Source of the DNA: Gemmatimonadota bacterium
GTDB taxonomy: Bacteria; Gemmatimonadota; Gemmatimonadetes; Gemmatimonadales; Gemmatimonadaceae
Reading direction: 5' to 3'
Assembly: GCA_016712265.1 (NCBI GenBank)
Contig: JADJRJ010000001.1
Location: forward strand, 1-21,006
Length of the DNA: 21,006 nt
Both the position numbers and the translations under genes were made by a program. This document shows, piece by piece, positions 1-7,758 of this stretch (positions are counted from its first letter, which is position 1; the number at the start of each line of letters is the position of its first letter). The notes beneath the pieces are model-generated. The model was not told the origin of the DNA and made no database searches. It saw nothing but the letters and a program-made list of their open reading frames with translations.

Positions 1-61
1 GTGTTCCCCGCGTCGTAAGCATACTGCGTCCACGTCGGCGTTGACCCGCGTTCGCGACCTG
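1..61 (-). repeat. Inverted partial copy of the RHS core segment
   Basis: Read on the minus strand, these 61 bases align with the plus-strand RHS segment at 5265-5329. By eye there are only a few substitutions and about four missing bases, and the match stops abruptly at base 61. The matching RHS segment encodes a YD-type repeat (TPTWTQYAYDTAGNT). This could be the edge of a second, oppositely oriented RHS gene or orphan tip extending left of the window, or a chimeric or hairpin read artefact. The copy contains a frameshift relative to the intact segment. Confidence 0.75.
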
Positions 62-2790
62 CTTCTCTCGGTTAGTAGGTGGATGACGACAGGGTTAGAC
101 TGCACAGAACGTTGCAGGCCAAGCGCTCGCGCGCGTCGGCAATAACACTCCAAACGTCGAGCACAGCCGCGTGTTGCGGTAGTGGAGGTTGCGGCGCGCA
201 CACGAAGGCCTTCACACCCTCCCGGAGTGCGCCCGCTGTCAACCGTCACGTCATCCGCGCTTAGGGCGAGGCGTCACCCGGGCGGGCGCAGCCCTGCTTG
301 CCGCTGGCCACCACGCACACGGCGAGCCCGCGCAGGTCGTCGTGGACATCGAGTCACGCCCAATGGGCTTAGTGACGCGGTGCCTCGCCTGGAATTCAGT
401 GGCGGCACCGCTTCAGCTTCCTCTCCGGAATCTACGGCACCATTGGGGGCCCCGATGCACGCGTAACGTTCAGTTGCGGTGGCTCAGGGATCACCAACGA
501 CGTGCCCAGGGCAGGTCTTCGTTCCGCCGGCCGATGCACAGGACCCCCTCGGGGCCGTCAACGTGACGCTGGTGGCGACCATGGGGCTGGCACGGGCAGG
601 CATGAGACGGTGACGCTGACCGCCTTCCATGAAGCAAAGCGTGGGGGCGGATCAACGTATGCGGACACGGCCGCTGGTGTGGTGGGATCTCACGGCAGAA
701 AACCGGGGTCGCGACCCTGAAGTTGGCTCACCGACCGCGTTCACCACGGCGCGCGGCGCACCTGCCAACGCGGTGCTGACCCTCACCAATAGTGGCGAAC
801 TGCCAACCGCGTTCTCCTTCGACGACGTCGCCGGGTGCTCGGGAGTTCTTTCCCTTCCAGCAGAACCCCATCCACGACGGGTGTGCTCCGGTCAACGGAA
901 GTAGTAACGTCACCTACCCTGGACGGCAGCGGCTGCCGGCTGGTCACCCTGCAGGCCGTCGCTAGGCATGGGGCCCGGCTGGTCGCTCTCGCAGCTGCCT
1001 GATGATCACGATTGTGGATGCGTCGGCGACGGCGAATCCAACCGGACTGGCGCTGCCACAGGGGTGCGGCCGGACACGCTTATACCGGCTTCACGGTCAC
1101 CAACGCGGCCTGGGGGCCACCGGCGACCTACCAGCTTACCCTGGTATCCACAGGAGGCGTGGGTGCCCCGCTTCAGCGGAGAACGCCTCGTCCAACACGC
1201 ATCGGTGTCCTCGGTCCGGCAACGCCCGCGACCTCGCCCACCGGCTTCTGGACGCACCCCATCGGGACCGGCAGTGTGCGGCTCGATGTGTCGTTCAACG
1301 GGACGCTGCTTTCCTCGGCCACTCTCGCCGTAGCGGCCATCACGGGCAACATCGGCTAGGTGCGGCGACAACCAGCGCGACGCTTGGCAACATCGGCGTG
1401 ACCTACACCGGATTCTCAATTGTCGGTACACCAAATGTCGCCTTCACCGGGCAGAGGTGAACGGGACGTGCGCAGGGTCAACAACTGTCGCGGTTTTAGC
1501 AATGGAGCGAGCTCGATGGTCGTGAACTCGGGCAGCACCCGGCACGGTGGCTTTGCCTGTGGTGTACGACGCGCCGACGGTCGGGGCAGGCTCGTTCCCG
1601 CTGCGCCTGGGACGCCGCCGCACCCTGTCGACGCCACCCTGGCGATGGCATCCAATACGAGCAGTATCGATTACCGGACCTGCGTCAGATGTACTGGTCG
1701 TTGCCAACCAACCATCGCAATCCATAGCTGCGCCTTTCAGGTGACCAACGTGGCGGCCCCGTGGCCAACGTTACCTTCTCGCACAATTGCGGCGCCCTGC
1801 CCTCGCCGGTGGCGGCGTTGACCTGCACGCTATCGCCGGCAGCCGTGACGAGCCTCGCGACCGGGTCCACAGCCGAGCGTTGACGTACACCAGCGGCGCT
1901 CCACTGGGCAGCAGCACGGTTGTCGTGACCCGCGACCGCAGGAACGGCGCTGGCGACGGGGTCTGTCGTATCAGGGTTCCCAGCGCGACTGTCACGGCTC
2001 CGGGCCCAGTCACGGCGACCATGGGCACTGCGGCGCTTCCTCGATTTCAACTCCTCAACAATGGCCCCGGAGCGATCACCTATTACGGCACGCGGTAAGC
2101 TTGCAGCGCCATCCTCGCACCGGGTGCGGGTACAACGGCCAGGAGTCCGGTTGGCACAACAGGGCCGGTCAAGTGCCGCACCAGCCACTTTCCACGCCGA
2201 CCGCCCTCGGCAGCGGATCCGTGACGCTCGAGGTTCGACTCAACTCCGCGACCAAGCCAGTCGTCGCCACCGGCGTGGCCAACGTGACAGCAGTCCGCAC
2301 TGGCTGGCTTGACCGATGACGACGATGGTACCGACTGCGGATTCGCTGCCATACCGGGATCAATGCCTCTCGCTCTCGCTCGGGTCGTCGGCAGTCGGAA
2401 TGCGGGGACCTGCAGATCGTGCACCCGTGTTGCCTTCGGTGCAGGCGCTCAACGTCACCCCGGACACCGACCCCGACGTACAACAGCAACCACGCCCGGC
2501 CCTATCCCGTCGTGCCGGCGAACCTCACGCTACAGTCTGGGCAGCGATTCCGACGCCTGTGAGAGCGCCGTGCTCAAGGTCCAGAGTTCCGCGCGCCTCA
2601 GCGTCTTGGCCCGGCTCGCAGTGGTCCGCAGGCAGTACCCGTCGAGTGGCCCTCGGCTTCAACGCAGATTCCGCTGGCTTGGCCACTGGTGTGTATCCGT
2701 ATGTGCTCGAGGTGACGACCAGCTGGGGCGCGCAGTCGGCGCTCACGACGGGCACCGGTAGCCTCATCGTCGTCAATCGGACGACAAGTA
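62..2790 (+). pseudogene. Ig-like repeat N-terminal region of giant RHS protein, frame-shattered
   Basis: No long frame is open, but pieces of one beta-rich repeat protein can be followed by hopping between the three plus frames. Examples are TLTNSGELPTAFSFD (about 772-816), YTGFTVTNAAWGPPATYQL (about 1080-1140), GTGSVRLDVSFNGTLLSSA (about 1270-1325), VTYTGFSIVGTPNVAFT (about 1398-1450), FQLLNNGPGAITYYGT (about 2047-2095) and GSGSVTLEVRLNS (about 2213-2250). The recurring pattern of a T-N-x-G type strand, a TY or TF strand and a GSGSVxLxVxxN strand suggests several tandem Ig-like modules of the kind that precede RHS repeats in very large surface proteins. About 2,670-2,760 (LATGVYPYVLEVTTSWG) is the usual linker into the RHS part. 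I cannot locate the true start codon; it could lie anywhere after base 61 or upstream. The dense indels look more like sequencing error than decay, because the domain order is kept. Confidence 0.5.
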
Positions 2791-2793
2791 CCT

Positions 2794-3750
2794 TTGGTGC
2801 CGGGTGGTGGCTCAGCGGCCTCGAAAAGCCTCGACCTGAGCACCCCCAATAGCCTCACGTGGATTGGTGGGGACGGGGGAGTGCGCCGGTATGCGCTCCG
2901 GGCTGGCACCACCGCGCCCAATCGGGTGTGGGGGGCACCCTCCATGACCTACCCGGACACGATCCGCGAAGTGGGATCAGAGTTCGTGCGACAACTCCCG
3001 GACTCCGTGTGGGTAGTGTTCAATGCGGCAAGGACGGCACGTGCGGACCCGCAACCGGCAAGGTCACGTCACGACCTTCGCCTACTCCGGCGGAGGGCGG
3101 CTGCTCTCGATCACCCTTCCGCCAACGACGTCGCCGACGGTCTACACCTTCGGCTACACCCCCGAGCCAGCTCGCCTCGGTCAGCGTCCCTGAAACTCTG
3201 GAACGCGCACGGTCACGGTCACCTACGACGCGCCAACCAGGCGCATCATGGCGATTCAAGACCCTGGGACGCCGGTGAGGTTCGTGAGCTTTGGCTATGG
3301 ATCGGACCATCGCATCCTCACGCGCACCAACGGGCGCGGCGCGGTGACGACGTTCGCCTACGATGTAGCAAGCCGGGTCCAGAGCGCGTCGCTTGCCATG
3401 ATGCCTGGCGCGATCACGCGCAGTATGACGAACGCCCAGGCGTTTGGGCTCGCGGCTGCGGTGGACACCGCGACGGTGAAGACCACCATCACGGGACCGG
3501 GAAGCGGGCAAGTCACGCAGTTTCGCATGAACAGGTACGGCGCGCCCACGAGCATTCTGGACGCGGCGGGACGGTCCACTCTCCTGACCCGGGGAGGCGG
3601 AATGCCCGGATTGGCGACCTACACCTCAAACCCTGCGGGCCACGCCGTGACGGCGACCTATGACGCCCAGGGGCGCATCTGTCGCAGACGGCTCCGGCAC
3701 CAAGCGGCGTCAGCGGAACGACCAGCGTCACCTGGGGCCAGTGGGATCAG
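2794..3750 (+). pseudogene. RHS protein, start of YD-repeat region (frameshifted)
   Basis: This segment continues the giant RHS protein. It opens with STFGAGWWLSGLEKP (about 2785-2830), then a segment resembling WIGGDGGVRRYALRAGTT, a conserved entry into the RHS shell in this protein type. The frame then changes near 3030 and again near 3200. From about 3248 to 3690 one frame is clean and holds YD-like units such as VTTFAYDVASRVQSA and VTATYDAQGR. A further shift near 3690 leads into the next open segment, with the linking sequence QTAPAPSGVSGTTSVTWGQ readable in the third frame. The role of YD repeats is to build the hollow beta-cocoon that encloses the C-terminal toxin domain. That role is family knowledge; nothing here shows it directly. 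Confidence 0.65.
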
Positions 3751-4815
3751 GTGACCCGGATTACCAACCCCTCAGGCGACTACACAGAGTTTGGCATCAG
3801 CACGACCAATGGCAATCGCCTGTGGCAGCAAGACAACCGAGGTCTCCCGAGCCGCACGACCTTCAGCTACAACGGCAACAATCAGGTGGAGGTGGTCGTC
3901 GCGCCCGACGGCAGCGATGAAGGATACTTCTACGATGCCAAGGGGAATCTGAACCGGTATGACAACCAACTCGACCAGACCACGCTGTACACCAACAACG
4001 CCAACACCGGGCTCACCACCACAACCCTGATCCCGACCGGCACCAACGCGGGTGGCACTCCGCGCGAGAACACCACGCTCACGTACACCGAGCGCAACGA
4101 CGTGCTGAGCAGTGTCACGACGGCGGCAGGCGGTGGTGGGACGAAGACCATCGCGAACGTGTACGACGCCGAGGACAATGTGCAGTCGGTCGCTCGATCG
4201 TGGACTCCAAACCCCCAGAACATTGCGGTACAGACCACGTCGTACGTGTACGACAATGCCGACCGCGCCGTGTCTCAGTCGGAGTCGACGGGCGGCGCGC
4301 AATACACCAGCTATGACGCCGCCGGGAATGTCACTGGGGTCACGCTGCGTTCCGGCGGGAGTATGACCATGTCCTACGATGTCCTCAATCGGCTGATCTC
4401 ACGATCGATCAGCGGACCAACCGCCTACAACTATCCTACGCCGAACATCACGCCCGTGACCGGTGTGGAGAACGGCCCCTACAACTATTCAGCCTCATCC
4501 GAGTCGCAGAGCTTCACGCACCACGCCACCAACCAGGTCCTGACCGCAACGGGCCTCGACGCCGACATTGCCCGATCGTACCACTCGAGCGGGGCGCTCA
4601 TGTCGGAAACCAGGTGGTCAAGACTCGTTCCCGCACGGGGACGCCCACACCTACTCGCTGAACTACGGCTACGACATCAACGGCCGCCGCACCAGCCTGC
4701 TGCTGAGCCCGACCACGTTGTTCACGGGCTCGGCCATGAGCTGGAGCCACACCTCGTGGGGGTGCGCTCGCCGGGTCACGGATATCGCCGGCAATTCCTT
4801 CAGCTTCACCTATAA
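3751..4815 (+). CDS. RHS repeat protein, central YD-repeat segment
   Basis: An open segment of about 290 genuine residues inside the giant RHS gene; the last 60 or so residues after about 4615 are out of frame. It carries a regular series of YD-type repeats: YFYDAKGNLNRYDN, NVYDAEDNVQSV, YVYDNADRAVSQ, TSYDAAGNVTGV and MSYDVLNRLISR. The frame moves near 4615, where SETQVVKTRSRTGTP can be read in another frame. YGYDINGRRTSL and FTYNGRGLLTNV follow in frame 2 up to about 4855, then LGYDLAGRLSYD in the next frame. The ATG at 3751 is not a real start; it is simply the first Met after a frameshift. Family knowledge: such repeats form the RHS/YD shell of secreted or surface-delivered polymorphic toxins. 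Confidence 0.8.
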   Translation: MTRITNPSGDYTEFGISTTNGNRLWQQDNRGLPSRTTFSYNGNNQVEVVVAPDGSDEGYFYDAKGNLNRYDNQLDQTTLYTNNANTGLTTTTLIPTGTNAGGTPRENTTLTYTERNDVLSSVTTAAGGGGTKTIANVYDAEDNVQSVARSWTPNPQNIAVQTTSYVYDNADRAVSQSESTGGAQYTSYDAAGNVTGVTLRSGGSMTMSYDVLNRLISRSISGPTAYNYPTPNITPVTGVENGPYNYSASSESQSFTHHATNQVLTATGLDADIARSYHSSGALMSETRWSRLVPARGRPHLLAELRLRHQRPPHQPAAEPDHVVHGLGHELEPHLVGVRSPGHGYRRQFLQLHL

Positions 4816-5015
4816 CGGTCGTGGCCTGCTGACCAACGTCAGCTATCCCGCGGGATCGCCCAGACCCTGGGCTATGACCTCGCGGGTCGCCTGAGCTATG
4901 ACCAGATCCTGCGCCCGGGGTCGACCGCCTTCCCGAACTTTGGGAGCACGACCATCCGGAACTTCAGCGTCGCCTCGCGGAACGCGCGGGCCAGATCCTC
5001 AGCGCGAGTGATCAG

Positions 5016-6641
5016 GTGGCCTTCGCCGGCGGCGGGTATCCCAAGGGTACCTACAGCGGGTTTGGGTACCTGCTCACCGACTCCCTGGTCGCGAGCGGCT
5101 ACAGCCTCGTGAATCAGACAACGCCGCTCTTTACCCAGAACGGAAGCTTCACGTACGACGGCCTGGGCAATCTCTTGACGAATAGTGGGGGCTGGTCCCT
5201 GCCGCCTCAGGCTGGCACCTTCGCGACCACAAACACGTACAATGCCGCCGGCCGTCTTGGGCTACAGGTCGCGAATGCGGGGTCAACGCCGACGTGGACG
5301 CAGTATGCCTACGACACGGCGGGGAACACCCGCTTCCGAGACCACGCCCGGGGGGGCGGCGGTGAGCGAGGAGCGGGCGACGTATTATCGGGGCGACGAT
5401 CGGGTGGCGGCCGTGGATCGGCGGCTCTCGGGCCGGCGCACGTTGGAGGAGTTCCGCTACGACCCGCTGGGGCGGCGCGTCTGGGTGAGCACGAGCACGA
5501 CCTGCGCGCCGACGACGGACGTGGGGTGTGTGACGAGTGGGGTGCGGCGCACGATCTGGGACGGGGATCAGGGCTGGCCGAGATCCGGGCGCCGATCGAT
5601 GGGGCGAGCTCGGAGGAGTTGGACAGCGGATTCCCGACGTATCAGGCCCCGTCCTCGACGTTGGACCCGAACCCCTTCTTCGGGCGGGTCGTGTACGGGC
5701 CGGGGCTGGGGGTGGACCAACCGCTGAGCGTGACGCGCTACGACTACAAGGACAACCCGTCGGGCGCGAGCCTGACGTGGCCGCGCTTCACGTTGCTGGT
5801 GTTCTGGGACGTGCGGGGGACGCCCTTGCTGGGGCTGTTCAGCGACGGGGCGCAGTACCGGCCGTACACGGTGGGGGTGGGGCAGGCGGCGTGCCCGGCG
5901 CCGGGCGTGGCCACGGCGCAGCGGTGTGTGTACGTTACGTGGCCGTTCACGGCGGATCCGTATCGGCAGGTGCACGGGGGGCTGTTGACGTTGAGCTGGC
6001 ACGGGAGCCTGCTGCAGGAGAAGCGGGAGGCGGGGGGGCTGATCTATCAGCGGAACCGGCTGTACGACCCCAAGAGCGGGCGCTTCACGCAGGAGGATCC
6101 CATCGGCCTGGCCGGCGGCCTCAACCTCTATGGCTACGCCAACGGCGATCCCGTCAACTTCTCGGACCCGTTTGGGCTGTGCGCGAAGAACAAGGAAGGC
6201 GTAGAGGACCCGGAGTGTCGACGGCTGGTGACACAACTACGCGCGACGGCTCGGGAATCGGGGCGATCCTTGCCCAGAGGGGTTGCCAACATCTTCAGCC
6301 AGGCCGCTGATGCTTTTGAGGCGACTGATCTCGATGTTTCCTTCGTCAGCCCCACGGACCGCACCTTGGACACGAGACGGAAGAATTCAGATGGCAATCC
6401 CAACACCGGTGTGCTCGGTCGTACGTTGCCTGGCCGCATTCTGATCCGGAATGATCTCGGTGCTGGAGACCTGATATCCACTGCTTCGCATGAGATTTTG
6501 GTGCACGGCGGGGAGCGCAATGGCGTCTACATCGGCGACCTGTCAAGCGGTGCACGAACAACCAATCGTCTGATCACACAGCAGCTGCCGCCAGGCCTCT
6601 ATGCCAGTCAAGTGCTGTTCCGTCGATGGTTGTCGCCATGA
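5016..6641 (+). CDS. RHS repeat-associated core and variable C-terminal tip
   Basis: This is the last open segment of the RHS gene, and its reading frame already runs upstream from about 4860. It begins with YD repeats (FTYDGLGNLLTN, NTYNAAGRLGLQ, YAYDTAGNTRF). Between about 5335 and 5570 the displayed frame is wrong: the real protein is in the next frame (ATYYRGDDRVAAVDRR, FRYDPLGRRVWVSTSTT). Two opposite shifts cancel, so the ORF survives. It then resumes with GLIYQRNRLYDPKSGRFTQE, DPIGLAGGLNLYGYANGD and SDPFGL, the canonical end of the RHS core at 6179. A 153-residue tip follows. The stop TGA (6639-6641) overlaps the next gene's ATG. The Met at 5016 is internal, so this is not an independent gene. 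The core should act as the cocoon and autocleavage region releasing the tip as effector. Confidence 0.85.
   Translation: MAFAGGGYPKGTYSGFGYLLTDSLVASGYSLVNQTTPLFTQNGSFTYDGLGNLLTNSGGWSLPPQAGTFATTNTYNAAGRLGLQVANAGSTPTWTQYAYDTAGNTRFRDHARGGGGERGAGDVLSGRRSGGGRGSAALGPAHVGGVPLRPAGAARLGEHEHDLRADDGRGVCDEWGAAHDLGRGSGLAEIRAPIDGASSEELDSGFPTYQAPSSTLDPNPFFGRVVYGPGLGVDQPLSVTRYDYKDNPSGASLTWPRFTLLVFWDVRGTPLLGLFSDGAQYRPYTVGVGQAACPAPGVATAQRCVYVTWPFTADPYRQVHGGLLTLSWHGSLLQEKREAGGLIYQRNRLYDPKSGRFTQEDPIGLAGGLNLYGYANGDPVNFSDPFGLCAKNKEGVEDPECRRLVTQLRATARESGRSLPRGVANIFSQAADAFEATDLDVSFVSPTDRTLDTRRKNSDGNPNTGVLGRTLPGRILIRNDLGAGDLISTASHEILVHGGERNGVYIGDLSSGARTTNRLITQQLPPGLYASQVLFRRWLSP
5265..5329 (+). repeat. Partner of inverted repeat at window start
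   Basis: This in-frame part of the RHS YD-repeat region is matched, inverted, by bases 1-61 of the window. The matched block starts at CAGGTCGCGAA and ends just after GGGGAACAC. Upstream of 5265 there is no similarity to the bases beyond 61, so the homology has a sharp edge on that side. Confidence 0.75.
6180..6641 (+). other. RHS variable C-terminal tip domain (candidate toxin)
   Basis: This is the 153-residue region after the DPFGL boundary of the RHS core, the position where polymorphic RHS proteins carry their exchangeable toxin domain. I do not recognise the family. The first half is charged and helical in character (RLVTQLRATARESGR, then IFSQAADAFEATDLDVSF). The second half contains a repeated-strand look and STASHEILVHGGERNG. 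The HEILVH motif at 6489-6506 is HExxxH, one residue longer than the zincin HExxH, so a metallopeptidase role is only suggestive. Hand counts of two 60-base lines give about 55-58% G+C here, against about 73% for one line in the adjacent core, consistent with a horizontally acquired tip. It could also be a non-toxic adhesion tip. Confidence 0.6.
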
Positions 6642-7291
6642 GGACTAGCTCCATTTGTATCCGAGCTGCCGCCTGTGCACCTGTGACCCTTCTCCTCCTC
6701 GCCGAGGCAGCCTGCTCTCATGGTCCCGAGCCTCTCGCACGAACTACGCAGGCGGCCTTTGTCTCGGCAAGAGAAGCAAACGGCGTCGAGCTTCGAGCAA
6801 GGATGACCGCAGACACGGTATTCGCGGGAGATAGCACACCCGTTGAGGTCGTCTACTCAATTGTAAACGGGCCAAGTCCATCGAACTTCGACAATCATCC
6901 TGGACGATTCTCCTTCAGCCTGACCGGACCGGATGGAGGGCCGGCGGAGTCTTTGGGGGGCGCGGGGCCGGCTCTCGGGGGCACCGGAGAGTTCTTGGTG
7001 CTCCTCCCCGGAAAGGCCGCGCTGCTGCAACGGCAAGACCTTAGGTGTGTCAGCGATGGGGCGTACGAGTCGGTGCCCCTTTCTGCGGAAGATTGCCTTG
7101 CGCGCTATGCGCTGGCACGTCCTGGGAGGTATCGGCTGATCGTGTCGTACGACGGACCCGATACATGGCTCGACATCGATACCGCGCGCGCAGCAGCAGC
7201 GCGTGGTGAGCACAAGACCGGAATGTATCGCCCAATCGCACAGGGCCTTCGCCTCGCTGACACAGTGGGATTTACGGTGAGGCTGCCGTGA
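6638..7291 (+). CDS. Small exported (possible lipo-)protein coupled to RHS; candidate immunity protein
   Basis: Encodes 217 residues from the ATG at 6638, whose ATGA overlaps the RHS stop; an ATG at 6626 is also possible. The overlap implies translational coupling and decides my start. The N-terminus has an Arg, a hydrophobic core (VTLLLLAEA) and Cys26 (AEAAC). This suggests a signal peptide and perhaps a lipoprotein, although Glu at -3 is atypical for a lipobox. The mature part looks beta-rich and Ig-like: VELRARMTADTVFAGDSTPV near the front and PGRYRLIVSYDGPD near the end, a strand arrangement reminiscent of BsuPI-like or macroglobulin-type Ig domains. No catalytic motif is visible. Position directly behind an RHS tip suggests an immunity protein acting outside the cytoplasm, but that is inference from context. 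Its G+C is also below that of the RHS core. A short intergenic gap separates it from the attC-like site. Confidence 0.7.
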   Translation: MRTSSICIRAAACAPVTLLLLAEAACSHGPEPLARTTQAAFVSAREANGVELRARMTADTVFAGDSTPVEVVYSIVNGPSPSNFDNHPGRFSFSLTGPDGGPAESLGGAGPALGGTGEFLVLLPGKAALLQRQDLRCVSDGAYESVPLSAEDCLARYALARPGRYRLIVSYDGPDTWLDIDTARAAAARGEHKTGMYRPIAQGLRLADTVGFTVRLP

Positions 7292-7313
7292 CAGCGGAAG
7301 GCAACGTGTAGCA

Positions 7314-7379
7314 GCCTAACCCATAAGCGTCAGCTGCAGGGCGGTGGTATCGCCCTGCCAGCTGCACGCCTGGTTAGGC
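7314..7379 (+). other. attC: Integron attC-like recombination site
   Basis: A 66-base imperfect palindrome with the layout of an integron cassette recombination site. It has an R'' box GCCTAAC (7314-7320) and an R' box GTTAGGC (7373-7379), perfectly complementary and matching the RYYYAAC/GTTRRRY consensus. The inner L-type boxes are AAGCGT (7325-7330) and ACGCCT (7366-7371). The central stem CAGCTGCAGGGCG pairs with CGCCCTGCCAGCTG, leaving one extra, extrahelical C on one arm, and has a short GTGGTAT loop. Extrahelical bases are a known feature of attC recognition by IntI. The site begins 22 bases after the stop of the exported gene, the usual position of attC at the 3' end of a cassette. The unpaired spacers are shorter and more asymmetric than in textbook examples. 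No integron integrase lies in the window. Confidence 0.7.
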
Positions 7380-7402
7380 AAACAGCAGAGGGAACGAGAC
7401 GG

Positions 7403-7434
7403 AAGCCCGGCCCACGCGGTCGGGCTTTTGTTTT
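7403..7434 (+). terminator. Rho-independent terminator
   Basis: AAGCCCGGCC (7403-7412) pairs with GGTCGGGCTT (7418-7427) around the loop CACGC, with one G-T wobble. A T-rich tail (TTTTGTTTT) follows. It would end transcription of the RHS and exported-protein operon, just after the attC-like site. Confidence 0.8.
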
Positions 7435-7512
7435 AGCGGCCTGCACTGCCGGCTGCTCGCGCGGCCCGGTGGGCCGCGCGGTGTTGCTTCTCGGGTGGTG
7501 CTCCGCGGGCGG

Positions 7513-7720
7513 TTACGCCTGCTGGAGGACGCCGTCGAGCATGGCGAGGACGGTTTGCTGCTGGGCTTTGGGGAGGCGGGAGAGGCGCTCGAGCTGGCGC
7601 TGGAGCTTGGGGTGGGCCCGCGCTTAACGGGGTGGGCGTCGGGATAGGAGAGTTCGATCGGGGTCGCGGGAACATACGGCGCGAGCGGCGCGCCGAAGGT
7701 TGAGCTGGGAACACGAAGGC
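7513..7720 (-). pseudogene. Remnant resembling the C-terminus of an XRE-family regulator
   Basis: On the minus strand, 7623 down to the stop at 7513 reads LQRQLERLSRLPKAQQQ followed by TVLAMLDGVLQQA and a stop. This resembles the C-terminal helix pair I remember from XRE-type helix-turn-helix regulators. Across a single-base shift near 7610 the sequence upstream on that strand continues as YVPATPIELSYPDAHPVKRG. No helix-turn-helix domain can be read further upstream, so the gene appears to be cut off. The rest of 7292-7758 holds the attC-like site, the terminator and no other gene that I can support. Confidence 0.4.
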
Positions 7721-7758
7721 AGTTAAGAGGTAAACTTCGGGAGTCCTTGGGAGCTTCT

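Noticed and set aside
5568..6236. 222-codon minus-strand frame opposite the RHS core
   Set aside because: Pro/Arg/Val-rich antisense shadow; the plus strand has unmistakable RHS core motifs.
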